Below, piece after piece: positions 1-11,126 of a stretch of DNA of 64,000 nucleotides (positions within the stretch are counted from its first letter, which is position 1; each line of letters starts with the position of its first letter). Below the pieces are notes generated by a model. It worked only from the letters and a program-made list of their open reading frames with translations, was not told where the DNA came from and searched no databases. This stretch comes from Hybos culiciformis (Eukaryota; Arthropoda; Insecta; Diptera; Hybotidae), in contig OZ023273.1 in assembly GCA_964007475.1 (NCBI GenBank), forward strand, positions 4,812,176-4,876,175, read 5' to 3'. Position numbers and translations under genes: made by a program.

Positions 1-599
1 AAATTTGAAAAATAATTTATAATTCTAATGCGAAAATTAAATGACGATAACATCAATAATATTTATATTATTTGAAATATAGTTGAAATATTGATTTAAC
101 TTCTTAACCTATAATAACATAATTTTTGTTTTGTTTTCTATTAATATGGAAATATTTTATGTTATATGATGTATATATAATATATTTATATTTTCTTATT
201 TACATATTAAAAATTCATAATATTTCAATTATAATAATAAGATTATCATTATCACACTCTTACATGTTAAATCTGTTATAAATATAATCTAAAATATATA
301 TGAACTGTTATCAATTACGGGGCCAATATACAAATTTTCCTTAAAATCCGCTTTCAGCCCCAATCCGAATCCTTGGTGCACAATGGAATGGGTTTAAGAT
401 TTTTAATTTGCAACGAACCCTTAGCTCGAATTCTCGGAGAACAAATATTCTTTGAAGTTCTTCTAATTCTTCCAGATATTGATTTTCATCAAACAAAATC
501 TATCTAAATTTTATTAAAATTACAAATTTTTATAAATTTTATATTTTGAGAGTTTCTTATTTCCAAACCTTTAATCGAAGAATGTCATTTTTTAGCTTC

Positions 600-760
600 A
601 AAGAATACTCATATTTTGGTATCCAAACAATCGAAATCCGCCAAATAGATTCACAGTTGTAAGCATTTTAGTGTGAGATGGACAGGCAGACAGGAGGACG
701 GACGTACAGAGAGAAAATGAAAGAATATAATCCGTTTTTGATTGATTATATTAAATTATT
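600..760 (+). repeat. Dispersed repeat, GGAC/GACAGACAG family, copy 1
   Basis: A run of GGACAGGCAGACAGG with further GGACGGAC units at 680-705 is followed by AATCCGTTTTTGATTG. The same order (GGACxGACAGAC, then about 30-50 bp later TTTTTxATTTTTGATGGAAAA) recurs at 9641-9730, 16403-16472 and 39085-39235. Upstream, ATATTTTGGTATCCAAACAATC at about 612-633 parallels ATATTTTGGCATTTAAATGATC at about 39099-39120, so the family unit extends roughly 80 bp to the left of the GACAGAC run. I do not recognise the element class; it may be the 3' part of a LINE or SINE. Confidence 0.5.
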
Positions 761-994
761 AGGAAAATCAATCTTTTTCAATAAAAACACAATTCATTTG
801 TTCTATTTAATTAATTAAAAAAAAATTATAGGTGTATAATTATATTGTTTTTATGTATTGTTTATATACATCGTTGTTTATGCATATATATTGTTATATT
901 TATATATATATCGTTGAGAAACAATTTTTCATAATATGTAAAACTATTCAACATGTAAAATATATACTTATATGTAGTACACATATAGAAATGG

Positions 995-1056
995 CTTTAT
1001 ACCTTAAAACTACGTCATTAAGATTCTTTATACCTTAAAACTACGTCATTAAGATT
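995..1056 (+). repeat. 31 bp perfect tandem duplication
   Basis: The 31 bp unit starting CTTTATACCTTAAAACTACG at 995-1025 is repeated without change at 1026-1056. Absence of any mismatch points to a recent slippage or unequal-exchange event. Confidence 0.9.
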
Positions 1057-1545
1057 CGCCTTATTTAAACATATACTTACATATTCATTTTTAATATTAT
1101 ACCGACAACATTAAAATTATTATGTATTTAAAAACACGTGGTTAATTTATATAAATTATATCGTGAGAAAAATATCTAATAAAATTTGTATATTTGTAAT
1201 GTACAAAAGTATAAATTAATTTTATTCTTTCATAAACACGCACATAAATTCTTTAGTTTTGCGGATTTTTTTTTATTTTATTTTTATTACATCAAAAAAG
1301 TCCTTGACTTTCTGTGATATTATATAAAACACGAAAAGAAAGGACAACAGATTTTTTTTTGCTATATATATATATAAAAAAAAGAATTTTCATTCTGGAA
1401 TCAAAATATATGATAGAATTAAATTAGTTTTTATTTTAGATTAAAAAAAATTTAATTAATATTTTTGATGTCATGCTAGAAAGCCTTGTGAAATAATAAA
1501 GTATCTAAGAAATATAAGATTTTATTTTCCATCCAAACATGAAAC

Positions 1546-1608
1546 GACTTGTGCCGCTTTAAGAACATCAAAATAATCCATATTTCTTCAAGTATAAAAG
1601 GCAGTGTT
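1546..1608 (+). mobile_element. Probable decayed LINE 3' remnant
   Basis: CGACTTGTGCCGCTTTAAGAA followed closely by AATCCATATTTCTTCAAGTATAAAAGG matches two blocks of the LINE 3' end at 26812-26932 (CGACTTGCGCCGCTTTAAGAA and AATCCATACTTCTTTAAGTATAAAAGG). About 65 bp between the blocks is missing here. It is short and lacks the poly-A terminus, so it looks like an old, internally deleted copy. Confidence 0.5.
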
Positions 1609-3742
1609 TATGTAGCAGTAGCTGTTATAAAAAAGCTGTTATTTTCAAAAAGTATATTTTTTAATTTTTATAATTTTTGACAATTAATATGTACAACGTT
1701 AAATGCCCACTCACAGTTCAATAACAGAAATAATAAAGTTTGTTAGGGTATCGTATTTGTATACATATATAAATTACCCTTAAATTCAAAAAACAATTGC
1801 GTATTCAGAGGATATACTATAAATATATCAATATATTATAAGATTAAAGCTAAGTATATCTTTCTACACATATTTGGAAAAGTAAGTAAGTTTGTTTCTT
1901 TTGATATCTCTTCTTCAAATAGCTTTATTAAATAATAATATCTAGATTTTATATATTTGCCATGTAAGAAATTAAGATTATTTATGTTAGATTTGTATGT
2001 AAAATTCTGTAAGCTATATGTAAATAAATTAAATTATCAATTTCAGCTAATGTCAAAAGTATATTGAAATTTTATTATCTAAATAACATTTTAAGATTAT
2101 TATTTATCTTTCTAATTATTTTCTAAACATAAGAAAATTTAAGATAAAAATTATTTCCGGTTAATAATAAACGCAAATAATATATAAATACATATATATC
2201 CGTAAGGAAATTATTCCCTTTCATTATCTGTTTCAAGAATAATGAATTCACAGTCCTTTTTCATTATCCTTGATTTAAGAAAAAGGAATTTGTATCGAAA
2301 GAATAAAAATAGATTATGAATAAATTATTATTTAAAAGAGAATTATTGTTTTATTTATTGTTTTTGTTAAGGAAAAATTCCTTCTGAAAATTTATTTTAT
2401 TTTAATGAAATGAAATGAAATCAATTATCCCTTTCAAGGGTATTAAAATCAAATAAACAATAAATAAATAAAAATATATAAATATATATCTTAATATTAA
2501 ACTTTTTCAAACAACTTTATCATCAAAAAAAAAAAGGAAAAAAAAATGTTTTGAAATAAATACTTTTTCTAAAATTCCACTCCATTTCAAAATTCAATAT
2601 TTGTATAGTTATTATTATTTAAAAAAAAAAATTGTAATCAGTCAAAATTGTGTTAATTTTTTTTGAAACGGTTTCAATTTTATAATAAACATGTTATTAT
2701 ATTATATATATATAATATTTCCAACTAATAAACGTAGGTACTTTATTGATACAAAAGAATTAAACTTCAATATTTTAAAATATTAACATACATATTGCAT
2801 ACCAAGAGGCAATAAAAAAAATATGCAAACTTTATAATAAAATTTCTTTAATAAATCTCATTACATTATTCGCATTTAAAGTTGTTAAATTTACTGATTT
2901 TAAACTAAATATGTACTAGGTATAAGTTGATTATAAAATTTAAATAGTAAATTAAAAAAATATATATAAATAACAAATAAGCTTTCAAAACATCAATTTT
3001 TCAGCTGAATAAACTTTTTATTTATTTATTTTTTTTTTTAAATTTACTAGATTCATAAAATTATACTAACTACATAATAAATTGACAATAATATAAAAGT
3101 TGAAAATTTATATAAACTTTTATAAAAAATGTTATCAGTTTAGGAGTATCATAAACTAATATTCCCTTGTTATTTGTGGCAGGAAATAATAAAAATTTTC
3201 TGTATAAATGAAAAATTTATTAGAATACTAAGCTTTTATAACAAATCAATAAAAAAAGTTTGATATCTACCTAGTATATTATGTTAAAATAGAAATAACA
3301 TATATAATAATGACAAACACATATAAAGACTGTGGAAGCAAGCAGTTGTTACAGGTGAAAAGTGCTTTAGTATACGAAATACAAATATTCACATAATTTA
3401 TTATTTATGATATACATATGCTAAATTTATGTTAATATTATATTTCTTGCAACAACATAAGAAAAATTAGATTATCCCATAAAATTTATGTATGTTGAAT
3501 TTAGTAAGTATCAATTGGTTTTTGGGAATTTCATCATTTTTCCCAAACTCTCTATAAACTAATTATTAACATAACTAATATTTTTATTTTTTAATATTTT
3601 TTTTTTTTAAGTTAAATTTTTTTTCTATATAATTAGTTTGACTAAATTGATCAGATATAACAGCTTTAATTCTTTTAAATAATTTTTTGAAATTTAATCG
3701 ATAAAATAATTTTAATTCTCTCGAGATATTATTGTCAAAAGT

Positions 3743-4150
3743 GGTGTTTATTTTACCAAAGCTTTGCTCTTTAACATAAGAGACTTGAAATGCAATAATA
3801 TTAAAAAGAATATTTATCAGCTTTTTACGAAATAAATTTCCGAGCTGATGTTTTTAAATTTTTAACAATATTTCTTTCCTCCTACAATGTAGTATATTTT
3901 TTTATATATTTGAACATATAAATGTGTATATATATTCTTGAAAATTATGTTGATTTATTTTTCCCATCAACGGAAGATAAAACTTTTTCCATTAAGCACA
4001 ATCTAGGAAAAAAGAGTTATTGATTTTGCATTTGTCTTTTGTTTTGGCATCTACATTGGATTTTTTCTTATTCTTTATGTATATCGAAATATGTTAAGAA
4101 TTTTAAGATACCCATAATTTATCATGAAAAGTAGGAATCTGCTTTGTCAC
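3743..4150. repeat. Diverged direct duplication, copy A
   Basis: This stretch aligns in order with 8124-8555. Shared blocks include CGAGCTGATG, GGAAGATAAAACTTTT, AAAAAGAGTTATTGATTTTG, TTTGTTTTGGCATCT, TATCGAAATATG and ATACCCATAATTTATCAT. The blocks are separated by indels, so the duplication is old. There is no open reading frame and no terminal inverted repeat that I can see, so it could be an old segmental duplication or two copies of an unrecognised dispersed repeat. Confidence 0.65.
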
Positions 4151-7100
4151 CAAAAACACCAATTTATTTGGAAAAAAAAAAAAAAACAATCTAGGTACCT
4201 GCCTTATGTACAATGTACATAAAAAATTATATGAAAATGTAAATATTGTAGACGAGAAATTTCATTAACATTTAAAATTTTTGTAATGACATAACAGCTT
4301 AATATACATATAATATATGTATATATTCACATTGTAGTCTTCTTATTTGTCGAATTTGTTGAAGGATGTAAGTAAGATCTCTTGTTAGCTCTTATTTTAA
4401 AAACAATTTCATTTAAGTATATGACAAAGTAAGAACAAATAATATCCAGTTGCTAATGAAAAATTTAGTATTTTGTCCGTCTTAATAATATTTACATATT
4501 TGTTTGAAGATTTTTTGTTTTAGAAATACTTTAAATTTTTTGTATGGGTAAAAAAAAATTTAAAAGAAGTAGCAAACTTAAATACCATTATGGTGAAGAA
4601 GACCAACTAAAAATTGATACCTTAAAAATACTTCATAGTCCCTCATTTGTAAATAAGACACCAAAATATATATTTATACTATATAAATATGAGTCTCAAT
4701 TGTTATGAAATTAATAGTTACTTGTATATAAAATGAAAATGATAAAATGACTGGAATTAAATAAGAAAAGCCTCTTTAGTAAAGTAAAATATATGTATAT
4801 TCATGAAATTCCTTTAAATTTCTGAAAATAATATAATATGACCTAGAAATTCTTAAGGGATTTTTAAAAGAATAAATTTTTGTATAAAAATAGATATGTA
4901 TCTTTTATAAATATTATAAAATTGAATAAAATTGAAATTTTTTGGAAAAACATACTTAATAAATAACGTATTTTTTTCCTTTTATTTTGGATTCTCATGT
5001 TTCATTTTTTTTGTTTTTTTTTTTTTTTTTGGTTGAAAGTTAAAAAGTTTTTTATTATGTTGGAATTGAAAAACAAAAAAAAATAAATTAATGAAAATAA
5101 GACAATGATTTTTCCTTAAAAATTAAAATTATTAGTACATAGTTATATGACTGAAAATAATTTTCCAAGTTATTATAAGAATAAATATAGCTAGTGTATA
5201 TTTTCTTTTAAATGTACTTTTGGGTGAATAAATTTAATTGAGTTTATACAAAAAAAAAAAACAATTTCATGGTGTTAGACTTTGCTTAATTTCTATTAGT
5301 TGTCCATAGAAAATAGGAATTATATTTTTAAGTCTCTTTGAAAATAAATTAGAACCAATTATCATTTAAATCCCTTAATGCTTTATTTATATATTTTAAT
5401 AAGAAAATAATATAACTAAGTGATAACCAAACAAAATGTACATAATAGTATACATATATATGTATTATGTAAAAGAACATAATAAACATTTAAATTTGGT
5501 TAATTTTCAAAATTTAATTCTAGAAAATAATAGTTATGATTTTCAACTTCACATTACACTTTCTGTGAAATTAACTTTACATTTCTCTGAAATAATGGCT
5601 GAAAATGTTAACAGATGTTTAGATTATTTTTCTTGAAAGAATCGATTTCTTCTTTTTGGTAATATCAGAAGTGTTAAGCGTTATTAATTTCTTAAAATAC
5701 ATTCACTAATACAAATAAAGACAAATTTATTATGGAATTAATGGAATGTGTTTTATCTTTGGGATGATTTTAGCGAGGATTGTAAGTCCTCGATTTTTAA
5801 GTTTTTTGTTTCTACTAATAAAACGAACGAAACATTTAACAGTCTTATAAAAATTAAAAGTAAAGTAATTATTTTCAAATGAAGCAATAAATTCATAAGT
5901 TACTTGGGTAAACGTAAATAAGTGCGATTACATTCCTATGTCTACAGATAAAAAATCAATTCTAGTTTTATTATCATTCATATTACAATTCATATTTTAA
6001 ATTCTCTTAACTATTTTGTGTTCACTTTATTTGCTATTAATTAAAAATGTTATTAGTGCTTTTTCATAAAAATAATTAAATGTTTTTTTTTTACTTAATG
6101 AAATTTCTGCAACATTTTGTTACTTCAGAATTCAACCATTAAACTTTTTCATATTAGACTATCGTTAATTATATTTTCTAACTAAAGATAAACTTGAATT
6201 TTTATAGAATATACAGATATATACATAGGCATAATAAAATTAAGTTCATAATTCAATTTTGAACTTTTATAAAAATATTCCTAGGATAAATGCGGTTAAA
6301 AAACTGCTTTGGAAATATATAACCTCGTATGTATAATTATAAAGGAATATTCGACGTATATATAACAAAGCTTTCCATTGTTTTAAATTTAGAAATATGT
6401 AAGAAGGGTACTTTAGTTACACTTAAGAGCCCTGTTTCCGGAATCAAGGTTTCAGTTTTGCTTTGACTTTAGGGCTAACAAAATTTCGACTGAACTGTTT
6501 TTTTTTGACATGTTAATTAAAGAATAAAGTCCTCGCTCCAGGGTGAGTGAGTCGCATTTTTATTAAATTTTGAGTTTTTGGTCTGCTTTTGAAAAACTCC
6601 TTTATATTTATTCAGATATTATATTAAGTAAAAGAAATTCTTTTCAACATTATAAAGAGTTAAACAAATTCGGTAGTGCCAATAATGTGTAATCAAAATT
6701 TGTTTTAAGACTCCCAAATCCGAAACCTAAGACACATTCGAGAGTTAAACAATATAAACAATAGAAATATTTTAGTCTCACGACATGTGAAAATAAAATA
6801 AAATAATAATAATAATACTACAAGATATTCTTGACTTTGAAACTTATATTTTTTTAGGCTCAATTTCAAATTCAATTGTGTGAAATAAAAAATACAAAAA
6901 AAAAAGCTTCTTTAAATTATACCTACTGATGTTCCTTTTTTTTTTTTTTGTTATTCACATATAGTTATTACCCTTGAGTAAATTTTGACAACCTATAGTC
7001 AATATTATTGTATGTTGTTGTCAATAAATAAATAAAAAAAAAAAGATAAGATAACAATATGAAAAGGATATAACAAAGAAATTTTCAACTCAGTTACTGT

Positions 7101-7405
7101 AAATAATGTGTTAAAAATGTACATTTGTATAAACTTATGTACATATTAATGGAAGCAATATAGAAAGTAAATAATGGGTTTTCAAAATAAAAAAAAAATC
7201 GTTTTCTTTTTAAATATAAATTATATCCTCCATTTAATTTAAAGTTTCCTGTTTTAATACGACAAGCTAATAAAAGCTGTCTAATAAATAAACATTATAA
7301 TTATGTAATTATATATTATTTTTATTTGCCAATATATATTGTATACTCAATACACTATTTACAATATTTTTTTCTTTGTGAAAAGTGGTTATTAATTCTA
7401 TATAT

Positions 7406-7795
7406 CTGTGGCCACAAGACATAACCGCTTAAGTCGAGTTAGGCGGTTATGATTTTATTATTCCAAACTGTTGGTCATATGATTCTACGTATACTCACAA
7501 ATTCTTATGTTCCTAGCTTTACAATTAAACTTTTTACAGCTAAAAACATAAGAGCCTAAGTCGTTTTTAATCTCTTAATTACAGCTAAACTCTGATTATT
7601 TTTCAGAAATCAAAAAAAAATTTTCTTATCTTAACATAATAAGTCTTTATTCCAATCATTCTTTTTTATTTTTAATACTTAGATTTTTTCCTAACTTAAC
7701 TTTAGCCAATTTGAAACTTTAAAGATTTGAAACTTTAAACTGCTCTCCTGAAAAGTAGCAAAAACGAGTTAGGCGATTATGACTTGTGGCCACTG
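7406..7795. mobile_element. hAT-like miniature inverted-repeat element, 390 bp
   Basis: The left end CTGTGGCCACAAGACATAAC is mirrored by the right end, whose reverse complement begins CAGTGGCCACAAGTCATAA. ATATAT directly abuts both ends as an apparent partial duplication. Just inside the left end CATAACCGC and CGGTTATG form a subterminal hairpin around TTAAGTCGAGTTAGG, and the GAGTTAGGCG motif returns near the right end. There is no transposase frame. The CAGTGGCC-type terminus suggests hAT, but the duplication is not a clean 8 bp, so the family assignment is tentative. Confidence 0.7.
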
Positions 7796-8123
7796 ATATA
7801 TACGCAACAATAAATTAGTAGAGTATAAAAATCAATTAAAATTAAATCAAATGGAGTGGGATGAAATAATAATAGGATAATAAATATCCTGCCTATATAT
7901 AACTATCAATATATTCTTTGAGTTTTCAGATTTTTCAAGTATAAATTAAAATCTAATAGTATATACAATATACATACAATAACTAATATATATGAATATA
8001 TATTTTTTACTTTCAATATATAGATTTATGTATAATAAGTTCACCAGATAGTTTCATTATATCTACTGAAATATGAATGGATAAAAAAAATCAAAATTCT
8101 TTTCAAATTTTTTATAAAAAAAA

Positions 8124-8555
8124 GGTTTATTTTATCATATAGCTTTGCGCTTTTATAAATGTAAAAATGTACAATGATTCTATTTCTCAATTATATGACA
8201 AGAATATCTATCCGCTGTACATGAAATAATTTTTCGAGCTGATGCTTTTGAATTCAACAATATTTCCCTTCTATCCTACAGTATACGAATATCTACTTCA
8301 ACTCATAAGTATATACATAATATAGTGTTCTATACCAGCATATATTATGAACTTTATACGGAAGATAAAACTTTTACCATTCAGCAAAATAATAATATAA
8401 AGCAAAAAAGAGTTATTGATTTTGCATTGTCATTTGTTTTGGCATCTTCATTGGATTTTTTTCTATTTCTTATTCCTATCGAAATATGTGTACGTTGAGA
8501 ATTTTTTATGATACCCATAATTTATCATTAAAATAATAGGAATTTGCTTTGTCGT
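8124..8555. repeat. Diverged direct duplication, copy B
   Basis: Partner of 3743-4150 in the same orientation, about 4.4 kb away. The best preserved part is the last 180 bp, with AAAAAGAGTTATTGATTTTG, TTTGTTTTGGCATCT, TATCGAAATATGTG and ACCCATAATTTATCATTA. The middle part, AT-rich and full of indels, aligns poorly. Confidence 0.65.
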
Positions 8556-9640
8556 TAAAAAGAATGCAAGCTGAAACACAATAATGAGGAATAGGGAATA
8601 AAGTTTTTCTTTGTTAGTTAGGAATTTGTGAAAAGCGGCTTCTTCTTTCTAAACGGTGTATAATTATAAAATTGTTGAACAACTAAAATTATTTTAAAAA
8701 AAAAATACAGGAAAATATTTTTCAAATTTTAACTATATAAATTCCATAAGAGTTCTTAACAATATTGAATATCAAGATAATTCAAATGAAAATCGAATTT
8801 TCTTAGTTTAATTTGACGAGTATATGATATGAGGACTTTTAGTAAAAGTTCAAATAATTATTTTTCTGAAAAAAAAAAAAAAAAACTTTATATAACTTAT
8901 TTTTTAAATGATATTCTCAATTTTCTTGGAAGTCGTACAACAATTGCTCGTTCAATAATCTAACTCTATTTACATTTTGCTTAAAACCTAGAAAAATTCT
9001 CTTTATATAAATGATTAAAAATGTATGTGTACGATAATTATTATTCATAGATTTTTAAATTAAAAATTTATTATCAGCCAAAAAAATTGTTTGGATTGAA
9101 GCCAATGTTTAAAACGTGCTTACTCAAATTTTTAGTTGAAAGTATTATCATTTTATGTAATTATAAAAACCTTTATAAGTTCGTTTTGTACATTTAAATC
9201 TAGACTAAAAGAAATATTTTCAGCCAAATAAATTTTGTTGCCAAATAAAACTTTCAATAGCTATTGGTATACATATGTCTTAAATATATAAAAAACATGC
9301 AATGTAGAATATAATTTACCTCATATGTGACGTATATAATTCGTTCTTCAGATTTCAAATTATTTTTTTTTGAGCCTATTACTATTTATACGCCATTTAG
9401 ATAGGAATGAACATGAAGGTTTGAGTTTAGTTATATTATTAAAGATATGGCTATGAGAGAAAAGGGGATAGAGATATAGTTCGTAGAAGAAGCTCTATCC
9501 ATCAAATAATTAACAATAAACAATTTTAAATCACAAAACTTTTACATGAATTAATTTCCAGTCTTGAACAAATTATGATCGAAATAAAATATTATACATG
9601 ATAGTTTAATAGTTAACTATTAGAATTATTGAGTTGGATG

Positions 9641-9730
9641 AACGGACGGAAAAATAGGCGTACCTACATTACAAACAGAAACGAAAATACATAAATCCAT
9701 TTTTACATTTTTGATGGAAAAGTGGCTGTT
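9641..9730 (+). repeat. Dispersed repeat, GGAC/GACAGACAG family, copy 2
   Basis: ACGGACGG at 9642-9649, then ACAAACAGAAACG and AAATCCATTTTTACATTTTTGATGGAAAAGTGG. It has the tail TTTTTGATGGAAAA in common with the copy near 39200 and a close relative of the one near 16440. The GACAGAC part is degraded. Confidence 0.5.
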
Positions 9731-10437
9731 TTAAACATATACTATATTCTGATAAGAATTTAATCTGATGATCTTGAAATTCTTATTTATCGCGGCGCAA
9801 TTTATTCGAATTAATTCCAATGAAGTTTAATTTTTTTTTTAATTTTTTTTTAAGTGTTGATAAAAATAATCTGTTTCCTTTTATTATGTTTATTTTCTTA
9901 TTTTGTTTTTAATTTTATTCACTAAACGTGCAAATATAAAATTTAATAAATTTTAAAATTGGTTTTCTTTTTATTTATTTTTTAATTTTTTTTTATTTTG
10001 TATACACAAAGAAAATCGGTTGTGTATCAATAGGACGTGATTTAGATTTTAATTAAAAATGTGTGATTATCAGCACCAATAAAATGTTAAATAAAATTTT
10101 TACAGCACTTTTTCAAATGATTAAAACAATAATGAGAAAATGCTAATTAAATCGTGCATTAATTTGATATTTTCATGTACAATGATAAAAGAAATATTGA
10201 AAATTTAAAACAAATCAGAATTTCTTAATTCCACAGCCGTGTTCAGATTTCTATTTAAGTTTTATTTTATTCAATATTATTAAGTTATTGTGATTAAAAA
10301 TAACATAAATGAACAAATATTAATAATTAAAAACAAATCGACGCAGCGTCCTAAAATTAAGACTAAATTTTTAAATTAAGTTCAAAAACATCAGACTGTG
10401 TTACACTAAACTGTATACAATACCCAATACTATAATA

Positions 10438-11126
10438 CAGTGGTGCCCAATCTTTTATAGCCCCGGGCCATTTAAAAAAAAATCAGAGGGTTTGGGGTCA
10501 AATATTAAAAAATCATTCTTCCAACTTAGCCCTACATATTACAAATAAATGACATATTTTGATATTTTAAAAAAAATTATTGAAAAAATTAAAAAGAACA
10601 AAGTTTTATTATGAATTTCACGTTTGTTGTTCATTCCGGTGATTTTAGTTCACTATAATTCAGTTAAAAATATAGGCACTTCACAACTATGTTAATTATA
10701 ATGCGTCAATATATATATTTTTTGGAAAAGTATGTCGAGTCTGTAAAACTAATAACTTGTCGTTTTGAATTTAATAGAGATCCAAGCTTTAAATGTAAAA
10801 AAATAAGCTTCCATATTTTTCATATTACTAATTAATTATGCATGAATTCGTATACAAAGTAATCCAGTATCTTTGCTACTTGGGAGCCAAATTAAAAAAA
10901 ATAAAATATTTTTTTCCTGCTTAAGAATTATTACTGTACGAAATAAAAAATAAATACATATAAACAAATTGTAAGAAAACTTTTATTTTATATTTTTTTA
11001 AATTCTTAAAAAGAAATATAATTTTATGAAAATTTGTAGATATATTAATCATAAAATTCAAAACGGGCCAGATAAAAATGCTTATCGGGCCGTATGTGGC
11101 CCGCGGCCGTAGTTTGGGCACCACTG
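10438..11126. mobile_element. Non-autonomous hAT element, 689 bp
   Basis: Termini CAGTGGTGCCCAA (10438-10450) and TTGGGCACCACTG (11114-11126) are perfect 13 bp inverted repeats of the kind typical of hAT transposons. ATAATA flanks the element directly on both sides, consistent with an eroded 8 bp target duplication. Subterminal GC-rich motifs (CCCCGGGCC on the left; CGGGCCGTATGTGGCCCGCG on the right) stand out from the AT-rich surroundings. No transposase frame remains; the 71-codon minus frame at 10921-11136 simply runs across the right end. Confidence 0.85.

Larger units (their letters stand above)
1..7405. other. Gene-free AT-rich block with repeat fragments
   Basis: I see no reading frame with family resemblance, no RNA gene and no convincing exon here. 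The longest open frames (832-1038 and 5436-5636) are low-complexity, rich in Tyr, Ile, Phe and Asn, as expected by chance from AT-rich DNA. The block does hold a dispersed-repeat copy (600-760), a 31 bp tandem duplication (995-1056), a probable LINE 3' remnant (1546-1608) and the first copy of a diverged direct duplication (3743-4150), each listed separately. It could be intergenic DNA or the intron of a gene whose exons lie outside the window. Confidence 0.6.
7796..10437. other. Gene-free AT-rich block
   Basis: No gene, RNA gene or exon is supported. It contains copy B of a diverged direct duplication (8124-8555), a short hairpin (GGATAGAG at 9466-9473 and CTCTATCC at 9493-9500) and a dispersed-repeat copy (9641-9730). 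Confidence 0.6.
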
